DNA of 64,000 bases from Cherax quadricarinatus (lineage: Eukaryota; Arthropoda; Malacostraca; Decapoda; Parastacidae): assembly GCF_038502225.1 (NCBI RefSeq), contig NC_091340.1, positions 30,185,619 through 30,249,618 on the forward strand, given 5' to 3'. The translations under genes were made by a program, and so were the position numbers. Positions 1-14,135 of this stretch are shown here, in pieces. The notes beneath the pieces are model-generated. The model was not told where the DNA came from. It was given only the letters and a program-made list of their open reading frames with translations, and ran no database searches. Each line of letters begins with the position of its first letter. The first letter of the stretch is position 1.

Positions 1-159
1 CGTCACTATAGTGTAGAAGGTAAGACCAGCTACAAGGAGTAAAAATACCTGAAGTTTCTGTGGCAAAAGAAGAAACATGTGCCAATTTATTTCAAAGTGC
101 ATTAGCTTCACGATATTCAATTTTTTATTCAGATGGCAATATATGGCTTACAATCAAAG

Positions 160-275
160 TGCCCGGGTCGAACCCTAGACAGCCGAGGCTTCTGAGCATG
201 TAGACAGACAGCTTGTTGTTATTAACAAGGATACACAACAACCGATTAACTTGTTAATCGTGTGTTGTGGGTTGA
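160..275. repeat. tRNA-like box followed by a DNA hairpin
   Basis: Around 165-180 the minus strand reads as a tRNA B-box (GGGTTCGACCC type), as in tRNA-derived SINE heads. It is followed at 229-271 by a strong inverted repeat whose inner arms are GATTAAC and GTTAATC around a TT loop, with further partial pairing outside. This may be a decayed SINE or small foldback repeat. No intact tRNA fold can be drawn. The rest of 1-775 shows nothing recognisable. Confidence 0.3.
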
Positions 276-775
276 ATTCTTTGAGAGAACATAACAATCA
301 GGATGAAAATCAGCCATAATACGTGACTCTCCTGGATTTTTCCGGACTATTTACCCTTCAGTACTATAACTGAGCTCAGTCTGTAAGTTATTTTATCATT
401 TCTGGAGACGTGAATATACAAGAGAACATCCTACACGTGTGGCAAGCAGATTTCATTTTCTTTTATAGAACTGGTTTTCTTTTCTAGACAGAAGACGCTA
501 ACTCATAAAAATTATCAGAAATGCACTTGCTTATATATCATTTCTGTGGCTGTCGAGTGTTAACACACACATGTACATAAGTATCATAATATGTTCTTTA
601 ATCATAATAAGAACAAGGATAAGCTCAGTAATATTCATTGCTTAGGCCAGTATAACCATACAATTGGATATATGAGACTCGATTCCTTCTACATGCTGTG
701 AATATATCTGTTATTTTATATTATTAATGCCAACTGACTTCTCGGACGTCATTTAGTTCACAGAAGCTTAATAAC

Positions 776-912
776 CTATGGCTCGCAACTGAGGAACACG
801 AGTTCGATCCAGAAGCGATTTACGAAATTAGTCTTGGGTCCTTACGCCTATTATCCCTGTTCATCTAACAGTAAGTACTGTTGTGATTAACATCCTGGGA
901 AAAAGAGCCAAA
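776..912 (+). repeat. Degraded tRNA-derived SINE
   Basis: It contains a B-box-like GAGTTCGATCC near 800. The following tail (CTGTTCATCTAACAG near 858, then ATCCTGGG near 891) matches in order the better-preserved SINE tails at 41.4 kb and 61.4 kb. It is an old, diverged copy. Nothing further is seen up to 1190. Confidence 0.5.
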
Positions 913-1188
913 AAACTTCAATGGAAATAAGTAACACTGATTTCATTAAGTTATCCTGAGTTATCCGAGCTGTCTTTTTCAATCCTAACAAAAATGTTTT
1001 AAAGTCTTAAAAAACAAAGATTAAAATAAATCCTCAGTGAGTATACAGTGAAATATATAAGCACTATGTCTGTATGTGTTTTCTTTGTCGAAATATGTAT
1101 GAGTTCTTAATCTTATATAATTTATTACAATAAGATATTCTTGTGTTACGGATCAGTTTCACCTATTCGGCACGACATTATATATAAA

Positions 1189-1463
<275 letters not shown>

Positions 1464-1464
1464 A

Positions 1465-2107
1465 TCAAGATTCAATTATATTCCTGTCGACCATGGACTT
1501 GCTTGATACTACTTTCTCAACTTTTTGAAAATCAATTGGATGGTTAAAATCTCTTACATTAATAAATAGAGCATTGGAATCTTGTCCAGTTCTAATGCTA
1601 TATTTATGTTGTTTTAATCTTAGTTCGAGATTTTTACCAGTTTGACCGTAATAAACTTTATCGCAAATTTTACAAGGAATCTTATAGACACATCCATCAG
1701 CATTTTGGGGGGAATTCTTTATCAAAAGTTTTTTTACTGTATCAAGATTTTTGAATACAACTTTAATATTAAAAGTCTTAAGAAGAGAAGGCATATCAAC
1801 CAAGTTTTCATGGTAAGGGAGAACCAACATATTTTTAGTTGAATAAGGCTGGTTGTCCCTTTTTGGATTATAAAAAGTATTTCTAGCAACTTTAAAAGAT
1901 TTATCAATTACATTTCTTGGGTATTTTAAATCATTACCTATTTCATAAATTTTGGATATTTCCTCATCTATGAACTCAGGACTACAAATTCGTAAAGCTC
2001 TCAAAAACATTGATGAGAAAACAGACAGTTTGACTCTATCTTTATGCGAAGAATAATAGTGGACATAGGAACAGTTATTTGTAGGTTTTCTGTAAATTTT
2101 AAATTTA
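1465..2107 (-). pseudogene. Penelope-like element RT C-terminus plus GIY-YIG endonuclease (copy A, 5'-truncated)
   Basis: The frame is open from 2107 down to a stop at 1465. An ATG exists at 2010, but the frame is already open upstream and encodes the RT-tail motif YRKPTNNCSYVHYY, so this is a 5'-truncated fragment and not a gene starting there. The N-terminal part is the RT thumb region (LRALRICSPEF). The C-terminal third carries the PLE-type GIY-YIG endonuclease, with a CVYKIPCKICDKVYYGQTGK block containing the zinc-binding cysteines, then LELRLKQHK. In the family this nuclease nicks target DNA for target-primed reverse transcription. The protein stops early, just after VDRNIIES, where it joins the 3' region. 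The 5' end meets copy B head to head near 2108. Not functional as it stands. Confidence 0.85.
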
Positions 2108-2652
<545 letters not shown>

Positions 2653-3889
2653 CATTTCAATACAACGGCCGTCCCCGTAGAATTAAGGTGAAAGCAAGAA
2701 AGAAGAAATGCAGTCCACGTCATTCATTCATTCATTCGCTGTCCTGCCACAAGCATACTGACATTATACTTCAGACTGGGTGCAGTGTATACCCTAATTT
2801 TCCATTTTTATTGACAAAATTGTTATTACTTTTGAATGCCTCTTCTCATCTGCCTCAAATCTTCCTTACCAATATTTAACAACTTCAGAAATTAATGCCA
2901 AACTCTGAAGTATTCATAACGTACGTGCTGAGATGAAAAGGACAAAATTTATGTAATACGTGGATGCCTTTCTGGAATTGCACTGCGACTGAGCAACATC
3001 TAGTTATTGTTATTATTTTCGTAGGGAAATACTAACCCCGTGGAAATTATACAATACATGAGAAATGGGAGACATTCACGTTTGACTACAGGAAAGAGAG
3101 GGTTGATCCAGTTGTTTGGATCATGAACCTTTAAACAGCATCAAAGAATCCCTCGTCACTTCCCATTGTATGAATGCTGTCCTGTAATTCGTTCAGTTGT
3201 TAATCTATAAGCCTGGCGACCGATTTCACATGGATATTTGAGGTTGTGTTTTATGCATTAAACGAGAATACTTTGGTCCTTAGCGAAAAAAATGATAAAC
3301 AATCAGTGCATATAAAGTTCTGCCAAATAGAAAAAAATGACAATCTTGGGCTAAGAAACAAGGATCCTCGTGACAAACAGACAAAAAAAAACATACAATA
3401 ACTTTGAAAGCCTAACGAAAAGATAAATATCATTCATAATAAATATTTATAAATAAATTGAGACTGACAAGAAATGTTATGAATAGACAAATCTGAATCA
3501 CGTTAATTTTAGCAACGTAAGGTGAGATGTATAAGTTCATTTTGATGCAAAAGTTATTTTTTTATACATTTTTCTTGTGAAAAATGTATCCATCACAGTG
3601 TGTATAAGACTGAACAACAAAATATGATTGATTTGCTACTGAGATAAATGTAGGTCGTCTTATGTAATACAAACATATTGGTTTCAGATTTGAAGACGAA
3701 ATTGAGGTAGCACGTCAGAATTTTTTTTTTTAGATATTTGAAAACATGTAATTTTATGATTTTTTTATTTTTAAATTATGTTCCATCATAATTTATAGCA
3801 ACTTCTAAAAAAAAACCTAAAGAGCAATAAGCAAAATATTGTCACTGAAAGTAGGAAATATTTAAAAAATGTGTCAAGCATTTGGTTGT

Positions 3890-5133
3890 ACTTGGCGTCT
3901 CTGAAAAAACCAGCAGTAATGTTGGTATTGAAATACTCTTGATAGTGTACCTCAATGAAGCCTTTTATCATGCTCATCACTAACAGCACCAAGTTTGCGT
4001 GGAATGAAGTCCAGGTGTGAATGAAAAAAGTGCATATTCAGGGACATTCGGCAAGCTCACTAGTTCGAGTGAGGTCAGTTTTCACAGGAAGACTGGGAGG
4101 GATAACAGTTCTCGTATTTTGCCTGCCTTAAACTCCTCCAAAATTTGCCTGAATTGTTAAGGAATCCTGCACTTTCACCATGCATAACCTTTTCAAAGTT
4201 TTTTTATTAGGCTTAACTTTATATGCAATGGTGAAACAAATCTCTTTTGAGAATGCACAAGTAGCGTATATCGTTGTTGAACAGGGTCTTCTGCCGTCCA
4301 TTCACTAATCTTTTAGTAGTTAGCATCGTTACGACTATTCCATATACAAAGGAATCACATGTATTTTGTGGAAGCAAGTTGGAAACCACTTGTGGTTATG
4401 GTATTTTGTTACTCTGAATAAAATTTCCATGGACTCGCATATTTCCTTTAATTTCACATCATGAGCCACACGCACAGATGGCTCATGCCGTTGTGAAGAA
4501 GCACTGTTGTCAAACCGACCTTACTGGAACCGATGAATGGTTTCCATTCAAGAGAATGGAAACCAGTTCCTTCATAAAACTATTCACATCAGTTCAGTAA
4601 CACACTTTATTCTCCATTTTGTAGGATGCCGCCAAACCAAATGGCGTACACGAAAATAAAATATTTTTTTGCTACAGTGTTCCACTCTTGTAAAGTCAAG
4701 GTCTGTGACAAGATCATTTAACTCCTGTAGAGTGATTAAATGAGGTCGTTTCTAAGACTTAGATTTTCTGTGGTTCATAAAGATCAGTGTCATCAGTTTC
4801 TTCACTACTATAACATTCACTCGTAAAGAGCAGATAGAACAAGTATAGGACTGTCCACATTATCTGGATACGTTATATTGTTCTTTATTTTCATATCTAG
4901 AAACCAGCCATATTAACTATGCAGAAGTAACAATCATTCAGGTGATTCTTCGGTTCACTCCACATATTGGGACTGAGACCACAAATGACATTGATGTATG
5001 TTTCCCGTTCAACCACAGTCAGTCCAGAGGGGCAAACAGTACACCGTATGTGTGGAGTCCATGTGTCATCTTGTTCACCTGTCTTGCAACCCAAATTGTG
5101 TTTAGATTGAGTCTTGGCACGATCTGTTTTCAT
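3890..5133 (-). pseudogene. Decayed copy of an uncharacterised arthropod multicopy protein family (DCYFC / LGAVSDEH type)
   Basis: Read on the minus strand, blocks typical of one large uncharacterised arthropod family occur in the right order but in different frames. EPKNHLNDCYFC with upstream cysteines lies at 5133-4897, and an acidic SSEETDDTD stretch near 4800. ITLQELNDLVTDLDF follows near 4740-4690, PLHIKLSLIKKL near 4240-4195, and PRKLGAVSDEHDKRLH near 4008-3960. After that comes YCW, where the family has ADYCW. Stops and frameshifts separate the blocks, so it is dead. I recognise the family by recall of its conserved blocks and know no agreed function; it is highly multicopy in arthropods and may itself be mobile. 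The alternative is chance similarity, which five ordered blocks make unlikely. Confidence 0.6.
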
Positions 5134-5173
5134 TTTCGTTGATCACTTCGTGTATACATAACAAATGCTGTCT

Positions 5174-5236
5174 GTAAGAACATAAGAAAGAAGGAACACT
5201 GCAGCAGGCCTACTGGTCCATGCGGGAAAATGCAGA
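5174..5236. repeat. Fragment of an interspersed repeat (LINE 3' end type)
   Basis: The stretch GGAACACTGCAGCAGGCCTA with flanking AACATAAGAA also occurs at 19.39 kb and 20.14 kb. At 19.39 kb it is the 3' UTR of a LINE (minus strand). This short copy is probably a severely 5'-truncated insertion. Confidence 0.6.
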
Positions 5237-5449
5237 AAATGAAATGGAATGTAAATATGGATAAATGCAAATTAAGTAAAATAAACCCTAGTGTACACAG
5301 TGAATAGTAATATTTTGTGAATACGTCTCAACACTGGGACGGCCAGAACATTACTGATGTTTGCTGACTCCTGACAACCAGGCGTGATGAGTAGGACTCA
5401 TGTTTATGTCTGTATGGAGACAGCCACTGGGCTTTCCTCAGGGGTGTAT

Positions 5450-5555
5450 TCAAGTTTATACATGTAACTTGCATTGCAATATGTCTTATGTGATGGGTTA
5501 ATTCAAGTTTATATATGTAACCTGTATCGCCATATGTCTTATGTGATGGGTTAAT
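5450..5555. repeat. 53-bp direct duplication
   Basis: Two adjacent 53-bp units start with TTCAAGTTTATA and end with TATGTGATGGGTTAA, differing at a handful of positions. Simple local duplication. Nothing else is seen between 5240 and 5850. Confidence 0.8.
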
Positions 5556-5852
5556 TCTGATTTCATATTCAGTATAAGCATGCTACGAATAAAGTAAAAA
5601 ACTTTCTTTTAGGGAAACAGCAAATTTATTGTTGTCTCCTCTCCAAGTTAATAAGATATTCGTTGAATTAGTTCACATATGCTCCTGACAGACTAACGAT
5701 AAATGTTGAATTGCTTGGTCACTTCAAATTTAAAAATATTTATAATACCAGGATTTGAATAGAACATTTTAGTATCTGTTAGCTTGCCAATACCTATAAA
5801 AATTCAAAATTTTTATATGCAGTTACCTTTTGTGATTAAGACTGACATACTA

Positions 5853-6833
5853 TATTTTACGGCGAATAAGACGCTCCGGTTTCTATTCCCCGCCGGGGAA
5901 GAAAATGGGCCGGGTCACCATCTGGAAAACACCAGAGCTGGCAGTACCGGCGAACCTGAAGACGACGACGCTCCGGTGTGGAGGACATTCTCTAATTCTG
6001 AATTGCTAAATTATGGAAAAAAGCAGTGTCTAAAGCTAAATTTACATGAAACGGCACTAAAAACTCGCTGATATTATTAGTTACAAAAATAACACATGAT
6101 GTAATGCTCTCACTCACCAGTATACAGGTGAGTATTCTATATCTGCTAAATTCTAATCAAGCCTCTCCTCGTCAGGGTGTGCAGCTCTTTCTTGTGATTA
6201 GCCGCGTTCTTATTCTACTCACTGTCTCGATGCGTACAAGTGGATGTCTACGGCTACAACTGCATATTGATTTGTGATTTTTGTCCTGATTTAAAATTAT
6301 TTCATTATGTTTTTAAGTCTATTGATTTTACTATTTAATAAGAGTACATTTGTACTGCAACACGACTAAAACAAAGTACGGTGCAAAAATAGCGGCTGTT
6401 GTGCAATACTACCGTATATCGGTTTGTATCGTTTTTTGAACCCACTTTTAACATGCCGCAATTTTACTTTTGCCTTTTATATATGATAATGTTCCGTTTA
6501 TATCAGGATCGTTTGAGGTGAGCGGTTTGATGGTAAACAGACGATTTAGCTTACTTACACTACCCGTAGTTCATCCGACTCCAGTGCTAAACGACAACGA
6601 GTTTTTACAATTATTTATGATAATTTTTGTTATTTATTAATTTTTTTACACAAAATTGTTTACATGATTCATTACTGGGTCATATATAGGCTCTTAGATT
6701 ACTGTCTAGTATGAAAACTCTTCTCTAGGGTTAGATTAAGGTCTATGACCAACGTAATCTTCAGCCTCCAAGACACTAAATTTTCGAGACTTATTTTTGG
6801 GGAAAAAAAATATCGTCTTCGACTCCGTAAAAT
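5853..6833. mobile_element. Possible decayed DNA transposon with imperfect terminal inverted repeats
   Basis: The left end ATTTTACGGCGAATAAGACG (from 5855) is mirrored at 6814-6832, where the complement reads ATTTTACGGAGTCGAAGACG. The match is 16 of 20. The interior has no recognisable transposase. A short frame at 5870-6071 covers a GC-rich block but resembles nothing I know. No clear target duplication is visible, so this remains a weak call. Confidence 0.35.
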
Positions 6834-7864
6834 AATGCATGTCACAATTTTCTTTCTTCAAGTTTCTTAAACTCAAAATATTCCTGAAACTTAGCTTAAC
6901 TAAATATTAAAGTGTAGTCAGAATTTTACAGAGTCCACGAAACTCGGAAACTGCAAACTCAGTAAATCTGTGTGGAGTTTTGGCGCGCGTCCTGCAGAGT
7001 GAAGAATAAAACTGCGGGAAACTTGCGTCCATGAGGATTGTCTTCTCTCTACTACTTTCCTCTCAGTATATTTGTGTGCATTGTGTTTTAATTTTTTTTA
7101 CTCTTTTTACTTGTTTACTCCCATACTTCTGTGTATGTCATTTAATATCTACTTGCTTGTTTGCTTATGTCCATTAGTGCTTGATTGTTGAGCCTCGGTA
7201 GACCTCCTGCTTTTGTACATATAGTAGTAAATAGGTTCCTGGGAGGAAAAAACACAAGCGTTACAGAACAAACTTTAATAGGGACAACGTCTCTATTTAG
7301 CAACAAGTGTTTCTTTCCTTCGCCAACATGGACACTACGTCATTTGGAATCAGCAGCTTGAGTGTTAATGGCCTGATGACTATATACCTTAACACAACTT
7401 ATAGTACCTTAATAACATATTATATTTTGGGGAAAGTAACACATGCAACACCTTGGTACACTTTGACTTTGCATACACATAACGCTGAAAAATATTTTTT
7501 AATGCTAAATATTACCATGAAGCACTCTTATAATTAGACATTCTCATTTTTAAAAGTATATTTCTAATGAACTTTGAGGATAATATTAATCGAATTCACT
7601 TAAAGAGCATCAAGTTACTCGGAAAATTTTAAAGGCTTATAATGTAGAGAAAATATCAATATTACATAAAATCGTACTCATAATATAACCCTGTATGAAT
7701 TAAGAATCCAAATATTCCATTTAGTTTATTACCATAAAATCTGGGGACCATGAGCTAGAGACATATTTAAACAACGTATATACACAATAATGACACGGGT
7801 ATAAAAATGCAGAAAAATAAAAAAGTGAGTGTAAAGGATTTTATGTGAATGATTTAGCCAGAGC
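6834..7864. other. No gene seen
   Basis: AT-rich sequence with only short open frames, none with recognisable motifs. I see nothing in it beyond the start of the satellite at its right edge. Confidence 0.6.
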
Positions 7865-10800
7865 GACTCTCACCAACACTGGTGTTACTCTCACCAACAC
7901 TGGTGTTACTCTCACCAACACTGGTGTTACTCTCACCAACACTGGTGTTACTCTCACCAACACTGGTGTTACTCTCACCAACACTGGTGTTACTCTCACC
8001 AACACTGGTGTTAGACTCTCACCAACACTGGTGTTACTCTCACCAACACTGGTGTAAGACTCTCACCAACACTGGTGTTAGACTCTCACCAACACTGGTG
8101 TTAGACTCTCACCAACACTGGTGTTAGACTCTCACCAACACTGGTGTTACTCTCACCAACACTTGTGTTAGACTCTCACCAACACTGGTGTTACTCTCAC
8201 CAACACTGGTGTTAGACTCTCACCAACACTGGTGTTAGACTCTCACCAACACTGGTGTTAGACTCTCACCAACACTGGTGTTAGACTCTCACCAACACTG
8301 GTGTTAGACTCTCACCAACACTGGTGTTAGACTCTCACCAACACTGGTGTTAGACTCTCACCAACACTGGTGTTAGACTCTCACCAACACTGGTGTTAGA
8401 CTCTCACCAACACAGGTGTTAGACTCTCACCAACACTGGTGTTAGACTCTCACCAACACTGGTGTTAGACTCTCACCAACACTGGTGTTAGACTCTCACC
8501 AACACTGGTGTTAGACTCTCACCAACACTGGTGTTACTCTCACCAACACTGGTGTTACTCTCACCAACACTGGTGTTAGACTCTCACCAACACTGGTGTT
8601 ACTCTCACCAACACTGGTGTTAGACTCTCACCAACACTGGTGTTAGACTCTCACCAACACTGGTGTTAGACTCTCACCAACACTGGTGTTAGACTCTCAC
8701 CAACACTGGTGTTACTCTCACCAACACTGGTGTTAGACTCTCACCAACACTGGTGTTACTCTCACCAACACTGGTGTTAGACTCTCACCAACACTGGTGT
8801 TAGACTCTCACCAACACTGGTGTTAGACTCTCACCAACACTGGTGTTAGACTCTCACCAACACTGGTGTTAGACTCTCACCAACACTGGTGTTAGACTCT
8901 CACCAACACTGGTGTTAGACTCTCACCAACACTGGTGTTAGACTCTCACCAACACTGGTGTTAGACTCTCACCAACACTGGTGTTAGACTCTCACCAACA
9001 CTGGTGTTAGACTCTCACCAACACTGGTGTTAGACTCTCACCAACACTGGTGTTAGACTCTCACCAACACTGGTGTTAGACTCTCACCAACACTGGTGTT
9101 AGACTCTCACCAACACTGGTGTTAGACTCTCACCAACACTGGTGTTAGACTCTCACCAACACTGGTGTTAGACTCTCACCAACACTGGTGTTAGACTCTC
9201 ACCAACACTGGTGTTAGACTCTCACCAACACTGGTGTTAGACTCTCACCAACACTGGTGTTAGACTTTCACCAACACTGGTGTTAGACTCTCACCAACAC
9301 TGGTGTTAGACTCTCACCAACACTGGTGTTAGACTCTCACCAACACTGGTGTTACTCTCACCAACACTGGTGTTAGACTCTCACCAACACTGGTGTTACT
9401 CTCACCAACACTGGTGTTAGACTCTCACCAACACTGGTGTTAGACTCTCACCAACACTGGTGTTACTCTCACCAACACTGGTGTTAGACTCTCACCAACA
9501 CTGGTGTTTGACTCTCACCAACACTGGTGTTAGACTCTCACCAACACTGGTGTTACTCTCACCAACACTGGTGTTAGACTCTCACCAACACTGGTGTTAG
9601 ACTCTCACCAACACTGGTGTTACTCTCACCAACACTGGTGTTAGACTCTCACCAACACTGGTGTTTGACTCTCACCAACACTGGTGTTAGACTCTCACCA
9701 ACACTGATGTTTGACTCTCACCAACACTGGTGTTACTCTCACCAACACTGGTGTTAGACTCTCACCAACACTGGTGTTTGACTCTCACCAACACTGGTGT
9801 TAGACTCTCACCAACACTGGTGTTTGACTCTCACCAACACTGGTGTTAGACTCTCACCAACACTGGTGTTACTCTCACCAACACTGGTGTTAGACTCTCA
9901 CCAACACTGGTGTTAGACTCTCACCAACACTGGTGTTACTCTCACCAACACTGGTGTTAGACTCTCACCAACACTGGTGTTTGACTCTCACCAACACTGG
10001 TGTTAGACTCTCACCAACACTGGTGTTTGACTCTCACCAACACTGGTGTTACTCTCACCAACACTGGTGTTAGACTCTCACCAACACTGGTGTTTGACTC
10101 TCACCAACACTGGTGTTACTCTTACCAACACTGGTGTTAGACTCTCACCAACACTGGTGTTAGACTCTCACCAACACTGGTGTTAGACTCTCACCAACAC
10201 TGGTGTTAGACTCTCACCAACACTGGTGTTACTCTCACCAACACTGGTGTTAGACTCTCACCAACACTGGTGTTTGACTCTCACCAACACTGGTGTTAGA
10301 CTCTCACCAACACTGGTGTTTGACTCTCACCAACACTGGTGTTACTCTCACCAACACTGGTGTTAGACTCTCACCAACACTGGTGTTTGACTCTCACCAA
10401 CACTGGTGTTACTCTTACCAACACTGGTGTTAGACTCTCACCAACACTGGTGTTTGACTCTCACCAACACTGGTGTTAGACTCTCACCAACACTGGTGTT
10501 AGACTCTCACCAACACTGGTGTTACTCTCACCAGCACTGGTGTTAGACTCTCACCAGCACTGGTGTTAGACTCTCACCAGCACTGGTGTTAGACTCTCAC
10601 CAACACTGGTGTTAGACTCTCACCAACACTGGTGTTAGACTCTCACCAACACTGGTGTTTGACTCTCACCAGCACTGGTGTTAGACTCTCACCAACACTG
10701 GTGTTAGACTCTCACCAACACTGGTGTTAGACTCTCACCAGCACTGGTGTTAGACTCTCACCAACACTGGTGTTAGACTCTCACCAACACTGGTGTTAGA

Positions 10801-12830
10801 CTCTCACCAACACTGGTGTTAGACTCTCACCAACACTGGTGTTAGACTCTCACCAACACTGGTGTTTGACTCTCACCAACACTGGTGTTTGACTCTCACC
10901 AACACTGGTGTTAGACTCTCACCAACACTGGTGTTAGACTCTCACCAACACTGGTGTTAGACTCTCACCAACACTGGTGTTAGACTCTCACCAACACTGG
11001 TGTTAGACTCTCACCAACACTGGTGTTAGACTCTCACCAACACTGGTGTTTGACTCTCACCAACACTGGTGTTTGACTCTCACCAACACTGGTGTTTGAC
11101 TCTCACCAACACTGGTGTTAGACTCTCACCAACACTGGTGTTAGACTCTCACCAACACTGGTGTTAGACTCTCACCAACACTGGTGTTAGACTCTCACCA
11201 ACACTGGTGTTTGACTCTCACCAACACTGGTGTTTGACTCTCACCAACACTGGTGTTTGACTCTCACCAACACTGGTGTTAGACTCTCACCAACACTGGT
11301 GTTAGACTCTCACCAACACTGGTGTTAGACTCTCACCAACACTGGTGTTAGACTCTCACCAACACTGGTGTTTGACTCTCACCAACACTGGTGTTTGACT
11401 CTCACCAACACTGGTGTTAGACTCTCACCAACACTGGTGTTAGACTCTCACCAACACTGGTGTTAGACTCTCACCAACACTGGTGTTTGACTCTCACCAA
11501 CACTGGTGTTTGACTCTCACCAACACTGGTGTTTGACTCTCACCAACACTGGTGTTACTCTCACCAACACTGGTGTTAGACTCTCACCAACACTGGTGTT
11601 AGACTCTCACCAACACTGGTGTTACTCTCACCAACACTGGTGTTAGACTCTCACCAACACTGGTGTTAGACTCTCACCAACACTGGTGTTAGACTCTCAC
11701 CAACACTGGTGTTAGACTCTCACCAACACTGGTGTTAGACTCTCACCAACACTGGTGTTAGACTCTCACCAACACTGGTGTTAGACTCTCACCAACACTG
11801 GTGTTAGACTCTCACCAGCACTGGTGTTAGACTCTCACCAACACTGGTGTTAGACTCTCACCAACACTGGTGTTAGACTCTCACCAGCACTGGTGTTAGA
11901 CTCTCACCAGCACTGGTGTTAGACTCTCACCAACACTGGTGTTAGACTCTCACCAGCACTGGTGTTAGACTCTCACCAACACTGGTGTTAGACTCTCACC
12001 AACACTGGTGTTAGACTCTCACCAGCACTGGTGTTAGACTCTCACCAGCACTGGTGTTAGACTCTCACCAACACTGGTGTTAGACTCTCACCAGCACTGG
12101 TGTTAGACTCTCACCAACACTAGTGTTTGACTCTCACCAACACTGGTGTTAGACTCTCACCAACACTGGTGTTAGACTCTCACCAACACTGGTGTTAGAC
12201 TCTCACCAACACTGGTGTTAGACTCTCACCAGCACTGGTGTTAGACTCTCACCAACACTGGTGTTAGACTCTCACCAACACTGGTGTTAGACTCTCACCA
12301 GCACTGGTGTTAGACTCTCACCAGCACTGGTGTTAGACTCTCACCAACACTGGTGTTAGACTCTCACCAACACTGGTGTTAGACTCTCACCAGCACTGGT
12401 GTTAGACTCTCACCAGCACTGGTGTTAGACTCTCACCAACACTGGTGTTAGACTCTCACCAGCACTGGTGTTAGACTCTCACCAACACTGGTGTTAGACT
12501 CTCACCAGCACTGGTGTTAGACTCTCACCAGCACTGGTGTTAGACTCTCACCAACACTGGTGTTAGACTCTCACCAACACTGGTGTTAGACTCTCACCAG
12601 CACTGGTGTTTGACTCTCACCAACACTGGTGTTAGACTCTCACCAACACTGGTGTTTGACTCTCACCAACACTGGTGTTAGACTCTCACCAACACTGGTG
12701 TTTGACTCTCACCAACACTGGTGTTTGACTCTCACCAACACTGGTGTTTGACTCTCACCAACACTTGTGTTTCACTCTCACCAACACTGGTGTTTGACTC
12801 TCACCAACATTGGTATTTGACACTCACTAG
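7865..12830. repeat. 5-kb satellite of 21/23-bp units with an internal dyad
   Basis: The core CACCAACACTGGTGTT is spaced by ACTCT (21-bp unit) or AGACTCT / TGACTCT (23-bp unit), giving roughly 215-220 copies. The core folds on itself (CACCA/TGGTG or AACAC/GTGTT). A variant CACCAGCACTGGTG, common from about 10.53 to 12.62 kb, makes a perfect 6-bp-arm dyad. Variants are regionally clustered: 21-bp units in the first kilobase, TGACTCT units from about 9.5 kb and at the right end. Edge units are the most diverged, as expected for homogenisation by unequal exchange. Open frames here (TLTNTGV repeats) are artefacts of the 21-bp period. Confidence 0.95.
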
Positions 12831-13886
12831 CCATAGGTGCTTGATTGAATTTATGCTATTTTTCCTGCCTTCAGGAGGAGGGGGTTAGTACACAACAATA
12901 CTCCAGCTAAGAGAGAGCAAGTGTCCGAGATGAATCATCATTGTTCTTAAAGCCCTTTCGAAGATCTTGATAATGTGTAATGTTTGGGTTTTTGGTCTGT
13001 ATTTATTTTTGCGATTGTTTTACTACTATCTTTGTAAAGTAGAGCAATATCGGTGGTTTCTAATGACTGAGATGACTCCAGTGTCTTTGCTTCTCTAGTT
13101 GGTCGGTCTGACAGTTGAGACGCCTGTTCATCACTTCTCTTTAGGCTTCTCATAGAGTATTTAGGGCACGTGATAAGGGTGTCTTTTTTACCAATGGTAA
13201 AAATTTGAAACAAGTCAGTATAAGGATTCTCGAGTAATCGACCCGATTCCCACAATTATATGTTTTTGATTTACCTCAGTAAAACTTAAATTGCTCCTTT
13301 TCAGATTCAACTTATGGGTTATCCTTGTTATAGAGTCCATCGTCAATAATATTTTTAATCCGGTCAGAAGGAATTGGCAGATAGAGACTTAACCAATGAC
13401 AATATGAGACTTGTAGTCAGGAAACCACACCGTTGGTAAAAATTTAAAGCCAATCAGATAAGCCATTATCCTGTTACCGCAGTAATCATATGACTCCAAC
13501 TTTCTTTACTATTTTGCTACACCAAAAAATTTGCCTGCATGTAAGTGAAACTTAATGAATACTATCGAGGCCATAAGATGCATCAGCCATTAAACACTGC
13601 AGTCGTTCAGAAAACATAAACTGATATTTAACATGATTTAATGGAACTAAAAATATTACAGTACTTTATACATAACATCGAATCTGCACCTAGGCGTTTA
13701 AATTGCATTCTTCTTCGTAGTCATATTTGTCAGCGCCTTTCATGAACGTTTGAAGCTCCGTCACTGAAGAATTTAGACGTTATCCGAACCATCCCAGAAT
13801 ACTGAGAATAACTTCAATAAATTTACTCAAAGGACACTTGAACATGCAAATTTTTTCTAGAATTTGGTCCTCGTTACCATACATAA
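12831..13886. other. No recognisable gene
   Basis: A 102-aa open frame lies on the minus strand at 12947-13255. It has no motif I know, no recognisable splice context and no neighbouring coding sequence. I treat it as chance. Confidence 0.5.
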
Positions 13887-14083
13887 GTGTTGAAGATTCA
13901 GAGCTGTTTGGATGAGACATTCTCAAGTTATGAACCAACATGTATTCCTAACATGTTGGTGCTTGAAGTTTTCCAGCAAACAGGGACAGTTCTGAGTCTG
14001 TCCTTTCTGTCATGTCAGTCACATATACCAAAAACATCACTGGTCATAGGGCTGACCCCTGTGGAATCCCGCTCGTCACAGGC
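13887..14083 (-). pseudogene. LINE reverse-transcriptase fossil (LINE-C type)
   Basis: The minus strand at 14083-13990 encodes TSGIPQGSAL, then FLVYVTDM and ERTDSEL, with one stop. This is the RT motif-B region and the stretch after it. The closest match in this window is LINE-C at 57.1 kb, which reads VSGVPKGSVL, then the equivalent of NDMMKGLDSE. Only about 200 bp are left. Confidence 0.7.
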
Positions 14084-14135
14084 GTGTGTGTGTGTGAGTG
14101 TGTGCGTGTACGTGTGCATCTGTTCGTATGTGCAT
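14080..14135. repeat. GT-rich simple repeat
   Basis: An imperfect (GT)n stretch with GA and GC interruptions directly abutting the LINE fossil. Confidence 0.7.

Noticed and set aside
7865..12830. Possible CRISPR array
   Set aside because: Repeats are contiguous with no unique spacers, and the context is a eukaryotic genome.
12947..13255. 102-aa open frame on the minus strand
   Set aside because: No recognisable motif, no family resemblance, no coding neighbour; length compatible with chance.
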